This document shows positions 46,563 to 54,662 of a DNA stretch of 64,000 nt, one piece after another. The notes under the pieces are model-generated. The model worked only from the letters and a program-made list of their open reading frames with translations, had not been told where the DNA came from and ran no database searches. Every line of letters starts with the position of its first letter. Positions within the stretch are counted from its first letter, which is position 1. Position numbers and translations under genes: made by a program. The stretch is from Gammaproteobacteria bacterium (GTDB lineage Bacteria; Pseudomonadota; Gammaproteobacteria; UBA6429; Thiohalophilaceae): contig JAOUNS010000012.1 in NCBI GenBank assembly GCA_029880855.1, positions 62,001 through 126,000 of the forward strand. The letters run 5' to 3'.

Positions 46563-48473
46563 TCAGCTGTCCGCCGTCTTTTGTCCAATTCTGAAGATGA
46601 CAAATTCAGCCGGCCGCAAAGGTGCAACACCGATCAGGCAAATCATGCGACCGTTATCGAGGTCGTTTTGCGTCATCGTGCTGCGATCACAGCGAACGAA
46701 ATAGGCCTGTGAGGGTGAAGTGCCTGCCAGATGATCCTGACGCCATTCATTGAACAGGAAATCCTCAATGGTGCTGCGCACGTTTTCCCAGAGTGTCTCA
46801 CCGTTGTTTTCGAAGACGGCCCATTGCGTTCCAATTTCAATGGAGCGTTCAAGGTAAGCGAAATATCGGCGCACATTCAGGTATTTCCATTCGGGATCAC
46901 TGGTGGCGGTACGTGCGCCCCAGATACGGAAGCCACGCCCTTCAAAGAAGCGCAGACAGTTGATCCCCAGCGGGTTAAGCACTTCCTGTTGCGCCTTGTT
47001 GAGAACCACTTCAAGACCGCCGGCCAGCCGCACCACTTCGTTGGCCGGCGCCTTGTGCACACCGCGCTCCACATCGTTTCGAGCGAAGATGCCGGTGACA
47101 GAGCCGCAGGGGGGAACGTTGATGTATTGCCCGGTGAAAGGGTCAAGTGATCTTACCCAGGGGTAATACAATGCGGCGCGAGTTGTATCGATAGCGCTGC
47201 GATACTCGCGTATCTCACCCTGAGTCTGGCCATTGACGGAATCAAGCACGGCAACACGATAGCGCATGCGTTCGCAATGCGAGATCAATAACCTCGAAAT
47301 CGCATCAGCCAGATAATGCAGGCTGTTACCGCTGATATCACTGTAATCGAAGCTTGAACCGGGTGCGGCGATAATAGAGATATCTTCCAGATCTTCAAAG
47401 GAACGTAAACCGCTTTTTATGCCATCAGTCGCCCCGCTCTGTCCTTCATAATCAACGGCCTCAGGCAGATTGCCATCACTGCCGTTTTCAAGCGTAATTC
47501 TGAAGGTACGCGTTGCCTCGCTGGGTTGTTCATCATCCAGCAAAAAGTGATTGATAATATTCCCTGTACCCGCCAGATTTGCATTGGTCATTAATACTTC
47601 AGCGATATCGGAACCGTTCAGCAAGTCTGTCCAGAACACCAATGGCACATAAAGTTCGGTACTCCGATCTGTCGGCACCTCGGCAAACACCCTGGAAAGT
47701 GAATTGGGATGATCCGGATGCAACGAAAGATCCTCCCAGCCTTGTTCACTACCGAACTTGCCGGTGGGACCGACAATAACCGAGACGGTGAGTTTGCGAA
47801 CCAGATCGACACTGCCAAGATCGACCACCACATCATCCGGACTGGCTGTGATATCAGTACGGCGTAACTGGTGACTGTAACGGTTGAGTGTTTCGTCAAA
47901 ATACTCTTCAACCCAATACCAGTTTGAAGCGGCAGGCGATGAGTTTTCCGTCCCGGCGAGCACCACATCGTATTGGCCAACCCCGCGCAGAATATCGAAC
48001 GTTGAACCCAGCGGATTGGCCGGGTCGACCAGTTCTTCGTGCAAGGCATTATCACCAAGCTTGAAAATCAGTGTGACGGTGAAGTTACCCGCCATACCGG
48101 GATGCCGTGCCTGGAAACCATAATCCGGAGGCGACATGATCGGCGTCCAGCTTGCGATTCCATCGTTACCGTTCATGGCATTGTATGTTCTTGCCACATA
48201 AAGGCGTCGGCCGCCTTCTTCAAAGTAGGCTCGAACGGCCTGGGCGAGATAATTGTGCGTTCTCATAGCGATATCTTCAAAATCCAGCTGATCGATGCCA
48301 CCAAAGACACGTTCAAAATCCGAGAAACTGGTTAACAGTTCAGGTTCACCCTCAGTCGGTCCAAACCGGCATGGCCCGACAAACCCGGTCGTACTCGTGC
48401 TTACGCCCTCAATGGATTTTTGTCTAAAGCTGGTTTCCTCTACAAAAACGCCTGGTGCGAGATATTCAGGCAT
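46563..48473 (-). CDS. Main tail sheath protein (Afp2/Pvc2-like)
   Basis: A 636-residue protein starting MPEYLAPGVFVEETSFRQKS, with the sheath signature STTGFVGPCRFGPTEGEPEL, the AVRAYFEEGGRRLYVARTYN block and the C-terminal core ALYYPWVRSLDPFTG, WGARTATSDPEWKYLNVRRY, and AYLERSIEIGTQWAVFENNG. The C-terminal strand exchange region (ECIS/phage sheath handshake) is complete. It forms the contractile outer sheath. Length is above that of compact sheaths, with an extra middle domain (about 105-370). No membrane segment is present, so any membrane anchoring must come from another component. Confidence 0.95.
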   Translation of the reverse strand: MPEYLAPGVFVEETSFRQKSIEGVSTSTTGFVGPCRFGPTEGEPELLTSFSDFERVFGGIDQLDFEDIAMRTHNYLAQAVRAYFEEGGRRLYVARTYNAMNGNDGIASWTPIMSPPDYGFQARHPGMAGNFTVTLIFKLGDNALHEELVDPANPLGSTFDILRGVGQYDVVLAGTENSSPAASNWYWVEEYFDETLNRYSHQLRRTDITASPDDVVVDLGSVDLVRKLTVSVIVGPTGKFGSEQGWEDLSLHPDHPNSLSRVFAEVPTDRSTELYVPLVFWTDLLNGSDIAEVLMTNANLAGTGNIINHFLLDDEQPSEATRTFRITLENGSDGNLPEAVDYEGQSGATDGIKSGLRSFEDLEDISIIAAPGSSFDYSDISGNSLHYLADAISRLLISHCERMRYRVAVLDSVNGQTQGEIREYRSAIDTTRAALYYPWVRSLDPFTGQYINVPPCGSVTGIFARNDVERGVHKAPANEVVRLAGGLEVVLNKAQQEVLNPLGINCLRFFEGRGFRIWGARTATSDPEWKYLNVRRYFAYLERSIEIGTQWAVFENNGETLWENVRSTIEDFLFNEWRQDHLAGTSPSQAYFVRCDRSTMTQNDLDNGRMICLIGVAPLRPAEFVIFRIGQKTADS

Positions 48474-48490
48474 GATACGTCCTCCGTAAT

Positions 48491-49369
48491 TTAAGGTGAG
48501 GATACTGCAGGGCTGACCAATAACGTGGTAAACCCATCAGTCCTTGGGTTGGTAGATTTGTTGTACTCAAGCACAATCGGTAAACTTGCCACCGCCATGC
48601 CGCCATCGTCAGCCGCTATCGGCCAGATTGTTGCTGCATCCTGACTTAGAATACTGAGATAGGAAGGAATGATTGTCCCCGGCAGGCTCACTTGTGTCGC
48701 CGGTGAATAAAACACTTCCAGATCCATGTCCCAAAATTGATCAGCCAGAGGTTTATGTCCCGGGCTGAGAGGGGAACCGCTGAAACCGGCAGGCAGATCC
48801 GGGTATGGCAGCATGATCGTATAACGCCCCTCTGCATCAGATACGCCATACCACTCTTCTCCATCCACCGTCATCACACGTAACAATGCATGTGCCGCCG
48901 CATCCCCCGTTTCCTGGTTGACTAATTCTCCGCGAATAATCGCCATCCAGCCCGGTACGCTGCGTGTAGGTGCGGAATAGAGATAGAGCCCCTTCGGTAT
49001 TTCATGCGGTGACCCTGCTGCTGTATCCGATAAAAACACGCCCCGGTAAGACAGCGGTAACTCGATGCGCAAGGAAACACTGAGATAGCGGGCAAGTTTA
49101 TCGCTGATTTCGACAATAAAATCGTGCTTCTCGGCCGGACTGACCTCATCTCCCGTTGTATATCCGTATTCAATCCCGCGCATTCCCTTCAGATGTCTGA
49201 ACGTATAGACACCTCCGCGCGTGCTGTATGCATTGGATCTGGCATGGGGTGAATGGGCCGGATAGGCAACCACATGCATATCACCTCTGATTTGCCGATC
49301 AGTAACCGGGTCCCAAAGCCGAATCCCCAGGGGCGTATGTACCGTAAACTGTTCTATTACTTGCGCCAT
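48491..49369 (-). CDS. Beta-rich eCIS-associated protein with carboxypeptidase-regulatory-like repeat
   Basis: A 292-residue protein without signal peptide. Strand-rich segments such as TPLGIRLWDPVTDRQIRGDM and GGVYTFRHLKGMRG, followed by IIRGELVNQETGDAAAHALL and WYGVSDAEGRYTIMLPYPDL, resemble two carboxypeptidase-regulatory/transthyretin-like beta domains. It sits between the cap protein and the main sheath, where some eCIS clusters have an additional protein of unknown use. Possible cap-associated or surface-decorating protein; function not recognised. Confidence 0.65.
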   Translation of the reverse strand: MAQVIEQFTVHTPLGIRLWDPVTDRQIRGDMHVVAYPAHSPHARSNAYSTRGGVYTFRHLKGMRGIEYGYTTGDEVSPAEKHDFIVEISDKLARYLSVSLRIELPLSYRGVFLSDTAAGSPHEIPKGLYLYSAPTRSVPGWMAIIRGELVNQETGDAAAHALLRVMTVDGEEWYGVSDAEGRYTIMLPYPDLPAGFSGSPLSPGHKPLADQFWDMDLEVFYSPATQVSLPGTIIPSYLSILSQDAATIWPIAADDGGMAVASLPIVLEYNKSTNPRTDGFTTLLVSPAVSSP

Positions 49370-49393
49370 AAATATTCTGATTTTTAATATGCT

Positions 49394-50005
49394 CTATGCT
49401 GTACCGGATCCCAGTCCGGCCATTTCGAAACTACGATCCTGGATTAGCTCGCCGGACTCTCTGTCTCTCAGTCTTACAGAATCTATTTCAATCACTCTTG
49501 CCAGGTAAGGAATGGATAGTTGATAGATATTCAGACCCAATACATCCCAAATCCTGAACAGGTCTTCAGTGCGCAACTCGGCCATACATATCTCGACAGT
49601 TTCATCACGATGGAACACATTCGGGATCACCGAGTTCAGAACGGTGGCCGGCAATACCGGTTGGTCTTCCAGTGTACGCATCAACCAGCCTGCCAGTGTA
49701 TTTTGCAGTGAGGCTTCCTTGCCCCAGACAGTAATCAAAAAGTGGACTTCAACGGGCAACCTGTGTTTAACCGGCTCACCATTTACCTCAAATCGACCTG
49801 GTGGCGCACGATTGGTACCATTGATATAGATCCGATAAGGGAACAAGGATGCGCCACTACCACTGGTCAATGTATTACTGGCGAAATCCCGGGTGGTAAA
49901 AACCTTGAAATCCATATCACTGTCCAGTTCGGGTGGTCGATCTGTAGTGCGAAGCAAATTCACAATTGCCTCACTCACAGCCCAGATAGCCCTGTAGTCA
50001 GCCAT
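49394..50005 (-). CDS. DUF4255 / Pvc16_N-type tail terminator (cap) protein
   Basis: A 203-residue protein with the DUF4255 features: MADYRAIWAVSEAIVNLLRT start, the FPYRIYINGTNRAPPGRFEV strand pair, LPVEVHFLITVWGKEASLQN, then LAGWLMRTLEDQPVLPATVL, and the end GLNIYQLSIPYLARVIEIDS. In Afp/PVC systems this domain (Afp16/Pvc16) caps the tail and limits its length. Here it is the first structural gene of the operon in transcription order, 24 bases before the beta-rich gene. A GGGATGG site lies upstream of its ATG. Confidence 0.88.
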   Translation of the reverse strand: MADYRAIWAVSEAIVNLLRTTDRPPELDSDMDFKVFTTRDFASNTLTSGSGASLFPYRIYINGTNRAPPGRFEVNGEPVKHRLPVEVHFLITVWGKEASLQNTLAGWLMRTLEDQPVLPATVLNSVIPNVFHRDETVEICMAELRTEDLFRIWDVLGLNIYQLSIPYLARVIEIDSVRLRDRESGELIQDRSFEMAGLGSGTA

Positions 50006-50057
50006 TCACATACCATCCCATTGGTTAGGAGTATTTCCAATTCAACAAACACATTAT

Positions 50058-50420
50058 TTATTGAAGCTTCCGTCTTTTCTCACACCTGCCGGCCACCACA
50101 TTATTTACCACGTCAAGCAATTCTGATGCGCCGACATCTTCGATACATGCACATGCACGCCTGCCGTTTTTAATGATTGCGATAACGACAGTTTGCGGTG
50201 ACAGCGCCAATACTTCGTTAAGTGACTGCGCCATTGAATCCATGTCTGTTCCCAGCATAACCATGTCAATATCTTGCTGTTGAATAAAACTCGCCAGTTT
50301 TTCAAAATCATCAAAACGAGCAACCACTTCAATACCGGGATGTTGTTCGGTGAGTTGCTGGATAATATCCGCGAGTATGATTTGCGGTATGTCAGCAATC
50401 ACACAGCGGATATATTCCAT
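50058..50420 (-). CDS. Degenerate response-regulator receiver-only protein
   Basis: A 120-residue protein from the ATG at 50420, preferred over a TTG at 50435 because GAGGA is suitably spaced. It has the receiver-like order of strands and helices (RCVIADIPQIILADIIQQL, IDMVMLGTDMDSMA, QTVVIAIIKNG), but the phospho-acceptor Asp expected after strand 3 is replaced by Gly (VMLGTDM), and there is no DNA-binding domain. It lies between the LuxR-type regulator and the eCIS structural genes. It may modulate the upstream regulator by dimer or partner contact, or be a decayed regulator. Phosphorylation-independent action is an inference. Confidence 0.65.
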   Translation of the reverse strand: MEYIRCVIADIPQIILADIIQQLTEQHPGIEVVARFDDFEKLASFIQQQDIDMVMLGTDMDSMAQSLNEVLALSPQTVVIAIIKNGRRACACIEDVGASELLDVVNNVVAGRCEKRRKLQ

Positions 50421-50564
50421 CAGGAGTATCCTCAATATGCTTCACTCAAGTATGAAAAACATATCAGGACATAACATGAACCTCATGAATCAAAAAGGAT
50501 TCAGTGAGTCGTATGAAGGGTTATGGGAAAAGAGATTTAAATAAAAAGATCTAGTTCTTTGCGA

Positions 50565-51233
50565 TTACTTTAATTGTTGGTACTCACGCCGCAATACAGT
50601 AGCCATTTGACCACGACTGTGAATACCCATTTTAGCAAGAATATTATGGATATGATTTTTTACCGTGGAGACTTCTATTGTCAAATTGTTTGCGATTTGT
50701 TTATTGGACAGTCCATCAAAGATGAGATTGGCGATTTCTCTTTCACGACGAGTTAATTGCTCCAATACGGCATTTACCTGACTGTTTTGATCAAGTTCAT
50801 CATAAGGAAAATCACTCGTTTTATTTTTGTGAAGCTGGATCAGCGAAGCGGCGATGTGTCTGGGGCAATAAAATTCCCCGTCATTCACCCCATGAATTGT
50901 ATTAATTAACTGCTTAATGGAGGCGTCACGAACGACATAGCCAACAATACCGGATTGCGCGCACGCCAAAATGGTCTCCTCGTCATCCGGCACCGCCAAC
51001 GCAATGACCTTTACCTGGGGAAATGAGCTGACAATCTTCCCGACGACGTTGCAACAACCGGCAATAGTCATATCGATGACAACAATATGAGGTGATGTTT
51101 CCTTGATGCAGGATATCGCCTGCTCAGCGCCGCAGGCCTGCCCGATGACACGAAAAGACTCTTCATGATTAAGGATTTCTGACAAGCCTTCCCTATACAA
51201 CCTGATATCTGACACGATGACAATATTGATCAT
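50565..51233 (-). CDS. NarL/LuxR-type response regulator, likely regulator of the eCIS array
   Basis: A 222-residue protein from the ATG at 51233 (GGGAG upstream; a GTG two codons earlier is possible). Residues 1-120 are a receiver: IVIVSDIRLYREGL, phospho-acceptor Asp in VVIDMTIAG, and a VIALAVPDDEE switch region. Residues about 155-220 are a LuxR helix-turn-helix: LTRREREIANLIFDGLSNKQ, then IANNLTIEVSTVKNHIHNIL. No histidine kinase gene is seen nearby. It stands at the head of the minus-strand eCIS array, so it is the natural candidate to control that operon. Confidence 0.9.
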   Translation of the reverse strand: MINIVIVSDIRLYREGLSEILNHEESFRVIGQACGAEQAISCIKETSPHIVVIDMTIAGCCNVVGKIVSSFPQVKVIALAVPDDEETILACAQSGIVGYVVRDASIKQLINTIHGVNDGEFYCPRHIAASLIQLHKNKTSDFPYDELDQNSQVNAVLEQLTRREREIANLIFDGLSNKQIANNLTIEVSTVKNHIHNILAKMGIHSRGQMATVLRREYQQLK

Positions 51234-51295
51234 GCGCACTCCCTGATGCCCGATTAATTTCCTTCATCCCTGAATAAATCTCGTGACCCACCAAT

Positions 51296-51324
51296 AATAT
51301 TATCAAACCAGCAAAATTTTGCAA
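51296..51324 (-). promoter_or_regulatory. Possible sigma-70-like promoter for the LuxR-type regulator
   Basis: On the minus strand a TTGCAA box (51324-51319) is followed after 17 bases by AATATT (51301-51296), about 60 bases before the ATG at 51233, in an AT-rich stretch. The boxes are imperfect and AT-rich DNA gives such matches by chance. Confidence 0.3.
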
Positions 51325-52176
51325 AATAGATTTACTGCCAACAATATCAGGAAAGTTTCCCAAGATAATCTGTGATTTTTAAAGTGTGATTAATACGTTA
51401 TTTGGACTGTATCAATATCAATAATTAACCACATTTACTGTAAAAATATTCGTATCCGGATTCCATAAAAGATCTTTCAAAGATATAATCGTTCTACAGG
51501 CGCTTATAAATTCACCACGCAAATATCGATAAAATACTTTCCAAAGAAACAATCGGTAACAGACATTCCGGTATTCTTCTCTTTTCAGATAAATCGTAAA
51601 CAGATGTTCGACACCTTAACCGAACTGTAAAAACTGAGTACATTCTCCTCATGCTGATTGAGGTATTAAGCATGACAGGAGATCGATGCATGGTGATAAT
51701 GATGGGCATATCTTTTTTTAACCTCTCACCCATCATTTGGTCACGTTTAAACACTACAAATACCAGCCTTAATATCAAAGGCGATTTCGACAGACATTCG
51801 TTTCAAGACCAACATGGTTTAAGAGTCGATGTAATGGGCTAAAAGAGTCGGTACAAGATACTGCATATTGTTGATATGTTTTATATGGAATTGTGAAACC
51901 TGTTTGCGGATGCCAAAATGGCCCGCAGCAGACCGAGTAAAAGAAACGGTAAATTCACCGTTGGGATCAGGGGTGCATGAGTCGCTGCCTGGAACGCCCG
52001 GTTTCGGTGCAGGCAATACCAACTGAGTTACAGGGTGGAAAACGTAACCTGATCCCTGTGGCAACCAGTTATCCTCAATGGAGGTTTCATGCCAGTCATG
52101 ACTGATCAGGATTTGCCAAAAATGCCGAATTGAAGGGTATATATGATCTGCGTGCGGTCGATGCCTGTGACCGATA
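51325..52176. other. Gene-poor AT-rich stretch between the eCIS array and the toxin island
   Basis: No convincing gene was found. Short frames on both strands lack ribosome-binding sites and recognisable motifs. A minus-strand frame across 51819-52274 contains a coherent-looking section (GYVFHPVTQLVLPAPKPGVP and QVSQFHIKHI, between about 51820 and 52160), which could be the decayed C-terminus of an unknown protein, but its first part overlaps the decayed gene on the plus strand. Confidence 0.45.
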
Positions 52177-52461
52177 ATGGCCGGTCCTACTATCTGTAGC
52201 AAGGTTTGTACGTAATCGTCTGATACGAAAAATCGCCGTATCACGGGATGGGGAAAGTACACTGTCACCAGCAACCGCTGTGGTCATCAACGAAACAATC
52301 TGGTGGTGCCGGCGGTTGAGCCGTATCAATGGCAGGTGAAACACCTGCGGTGGTATATGGTGAAAAAAAATATTTAAAATCAAAACCAGGTATCGGTATC
52401 AGCTGATGGTCAGGTTTATGGTAATTACGCTATCGAAAGGAAAAGACAGGCTACCATATTC
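52177..52461 (+). pseudogene. Decayed copy of a short gene; copy 1 of a pair
   Basis: The plus strand reads through the same protein as the copy at 56135-56519, but with several frameshifts and stops. The starts match (ATGGCCGG against ATGGCCAG), the middle matches (CGCCGTATCACGGGA against CGCCGCATCACCGGA), 52321-52354 is nearly identical to 56289-56322 (encoding PYQWQVKHLRWY/F), and the end matches TRYRYQLMVRFMVITLSKGK. An in-frame TAA appears about 13 codons in. I do not recognise the family; the helical basic character would fit a DNA-binding protein related to mobile elements. Confidence 0.7.
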
Positions 52462-52479
52462 TTTATGATTGGTTTTAGC

Positions 52480-53364
52480 CTAAAAATTACATCCGCACTT
52501 CAATTTTTCTGTAAATTGATTATTATCCATGGCGCTGACAAATGAACCGAGCCCATTGAAATAGGAGTAGTCAATCACGATTTCCATAGCACCATCTCCA
52601 TTCACATCCAGTATAGCGTTGATATAGTATTCATATGGTTCGGTTCCATACGGTGCAGGTCGTTCAGTGTTCTTTTCATGAATTTTTCCCGCAATGATGT
52701 AATGGACGGGCTTTTCGTCTATGACCATCCTGGCCAGGATCAGTGAGTAATCACCTTTTTGTGCATAGGCAGGCACAATCTCTCGTTTTGGTGTGTTTTT
52801 ATTTTCGGCATAATATGTGGCACTTATGAACACTTCATCTTTTCCGTCACCCTGAATATCTGCTTTATAAATCTGCAATATTCTTACTTTTGGATCACTC
52901 ACTCCATTTTGTTTCAGGAAATCATAAACAATCTTGTTATATACTTTGTTGTTTACGTCAACAGACGCAATTTTGCGCCTGATTGGCTGCCAGTCATGAT
53001 TTCCTATTGCTGTATACGCACCTTTAACTTCCGGTGAAAAATTAACGTAATAGTTGCTTTGGCATGGATATTCCTGTCGATTCAGTTCTGCCCCCTTTAC
53101 CTCTGATGTATTATTATCAAGGCCATAGAGTGTATATTTCTCTGGTGACTTGAATCCGGGTGGAAACGCCTTATCACCATAAGCCGTATACCACTTCGTA
53201 TCTTCAATATGGCCCATCATGCAGCGGGCATAGGTTGATAAAATAATATTGGCAGGCTTTGGTTCGGCACGCGCAAAAAAACAACCGCCAAGCGTCGCTC
53301 CAAGTAGTATCAATATTAACAGTCTCTGCGCCACAAAGATTAGCCTCGGTTGATTTGGCTTCAC
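52480..53364 (-). CDS. Lipoprotein with Ca-binding-like DxNGDG repeats
   Basis: A 294-residue protein with a lipoprotein signal peptide: hydrophobic LLILILLGATLGGC with the lipobox LGGC near residue 28, so the mature protein should be lipid-anchored. Two segments, DIQGDGKDEVFI and LDVNGDGAMEIVIDYS, look like FG-GAP/dockerin-like calcium loops each leading into a beta strand. The rest has aromatic and polar strands (YYVNFSPEVKGAYTAIGNHD). It lies downstream of the toxin-partner genes but is separated from them by a terminator, and is followed by the decayed gene on the other strand. Function unknown; FG-GAP-like loops suggest a surface-binding or structural protein. Confidence 0.75.
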   Translation of the reverse strand: MKPNQPRLIFVAQRLLILILLGATLGGCFFARAEPKPANIILSTYARCMMGHIEDTKWYTAYGDKAFPPGFKSPEKYTLYGLDNNTSEVKGAELNRQEYPCQSNYYVNFSPEVKGAYTAIGNHDWQPIRRKIASVDVNNKVYNKIVYDFLKQNGVSDPKVRILQIYKADIQGDGKDEVFISATYYAENKNTPKREIVPAYAQKGDYSLILARMVIDEKPVHYIIAGKIHEKNTERPAPYGTEPYEYYINAILDVNGDGAMEIVIDYSYFNGLGSFVSAMDNNQFTEKLKCGCNF

Positions 53365-53566
53365 TTATTATAGTTAAAATATTTTAGATATGAATATCAT
53401 CCAGTGGATGCCGCTGTAAGCCTGCGCGATCATGCTGAAAATGCATACCGCCCGGTTTTATATCTACTTCGGCTGTTGTCACCAGAGATGATAGACCGGA
53501 TTATGTTCGATCCGATGAGCTATGATGCCGAGGTCTGCTACTGGTCCGACTCACGGACCAAACCAA

Positions 53567-53610
53567 TAAATAAAAAAGGCAGGTTACGACGTACGCAACC
53601 CGCCTTTTAA
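53567..53610 (-). terminator. Rho-independent terminator of the toxin operon
   Basis: On the minus strand AAAAGGCGGGTT pairs with AACCTGCCTTTT around an 11-base loop (one mismatch in the GC part), and the stem runs into TTTTTTATTTATT. It lies about 100 bases after the last gene of the toxin island group (81-residue protein), in the right orientation to end that transcript. A second small hairpin (GGTCCG/CGGACC, 53543-53559) follows it. Confidence 0.75.
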
Positions 53611-53710
53611 GCCGCCGTCCCCAAGGGGTGGCGATAGATGGCCTGTCTATATTGACTATAAAATGAACACTAATTGTGTTACTGACTCCCTTAGCCCAAC
53701 GAACTGATTC

Positions 53711-53956
53711 TCAAAGAAAATAATGCCAAGCTTCGAATTTTGAGAGGGTTTGATCATCCAACCGTGAAACACTGCGAAAACCTGTATTACGGGTTCGCTT
53801 TGCTGTTCTTGGGAGATTTCCCGGTTTGGGGGTAAAGATCTGGCCGATTCCTCCCAAAATGGTCCATATCCCCAGGACAGTGAAAATGGTACCTAAAACC
53901 AGATACGGTATAACTTTATAAAATTCAGAATTCGTCCGGATAGTAGAATGTATCAT
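53711..53956 (-). CDS. Small single-span membrane protein after the toxin-partner pair
   Basis: An 81-residue protein with one hydrophobic helix (IPYLVLGTIFTVLGIWTILG, about 16-35) followed by a basic Pro/Arg-rich tail (PKPGNLPRTAKRTRNTG). Its start overlaps the end of the 245-residue gene by 32 bases, so translation is probably coupled, but the overlap is large and no strong ribosome-binding site is seen. Family not recognised. It could be an accessory to the candidate immunity protein, or a spurious frame; the terminator downstream supports its being the end of the transcript. Confidence 0.5.
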   Translation of the reverse strand: MIHSTIRTNSEFYKVIPYLVLGTIFTVLGIWTILGGIGQIFTPKPGNLPRTAKRTRNTGFRSVSRLDDQTLSKFEAWHYFL

Positions 53957-54662
53957 TCGGATGTATTATTGTGCGTTTGATATCCTCAATACTAAATGGG
54001 TTCAGATTCCCTGAAACATGCCACTTTTGTATCGAACCACGCACATTAATCACATTAAATACAAGATGCCAGTTACCTTTTCCAGTCAAGTAATCTGGCG
54101 TCATGCACGATTTTTTCAGCTCATCAACACCTAATGAGTCTTTCAGGATAAAGCTATTCAAGACAGCAGACTGTTTCTCCAGAAAATCAGGTGAGCACAC
54201 ATAGCCACGTGGTTCTTCATACAGTTCCATTATAAGTTTTGAGAAGTGTTCAATGTTATCCTTTTTTGAGGATATTTCATCATGCATTACCCTAAGCAAA
54301 TCCCCCAGTACCGGCAAACTACTTTTTTCTTCGTTTAATTTAAGCCATTTCTCTTTGGATTGTTGCAGCAGCAATAATGAACGATTTGTATCACCATCTA
54401 TCACCCACACAAGCCTCTTACCATCAAGAAAAGGATAACTGGCCGATAAATCCCTAACCCACCACTCAACCTCATTACTTGTAAAGTAACGTTTGATAAC
54501 ATCCAGCATATCATCAGTTAACTGTGGGTTCATTTTCAATACTCCTGCCTTCTTTGGCATTCCTGATTGTTCTTGTTGTGAAGCGCAAACTGCAACATCA
54601 CCCATCACTATACAAAGAAACATGACTATACCTGACATATAATTAGACAGTTTCTTATTCAT
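53925..54662 (-). CDS. Exported protein coupled to a peptidase-like toxin; candidate immunity protein
   Basis: A 245-residue protein with a signal peptide (basic start then SGIVMFLCIVMGDVAVCASQ, cut near residue 27; VAVC could be a weak lipobox). The mature part is acidic and helical (LTDDMLDVIKRYFTSNEVEW, FSKLIMELYEEPRGYV). Its ATG overlaps the stop of the 393-residue toxin-like gene (ATGA). A periplasmic small protein encoded directly behind a toxin is the usual layout of an immunity gene for a periplasm-acting toxin. Family not recognised, so immunity is an inference from position, size and export. Confidence 0.75.
   Translation of the reverse strand: MNKKLSNYMSGIVMFLCIVMGDVAVCASQQEQSGMPKKAGVLKMNPQLTDDMLDVIKRYFTSNEVEWWVRDLSASYPFLDGKRLVWVIDGDTNRSLLLLQQSKEKWLKLNEEKSSLPVLGDLLRVMHDEISSKKDNIEHFSKLIMELYEEPRGYVCSPDFLEKQSAVLNSFILKDSLGVDELKKSCMTPDYLTGKGNWHLVFNVINVRGSIQKWHVSGNLNPFSIEDIKRTIIHPNDTFYYPDEF

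Noticed and set aside
51819-52274. 151-residue minus-strand frame
   Set aside because: Its first third is the antisense of the decayed plus-strand gene and no start signal is seen; the rest might be a remnant but cannot be supported as a gene.
53404-53610. 68-residue plus-strand frame
   Set aside because: It runs through the terminator hairpin and has no motif or ribosome-binding site.
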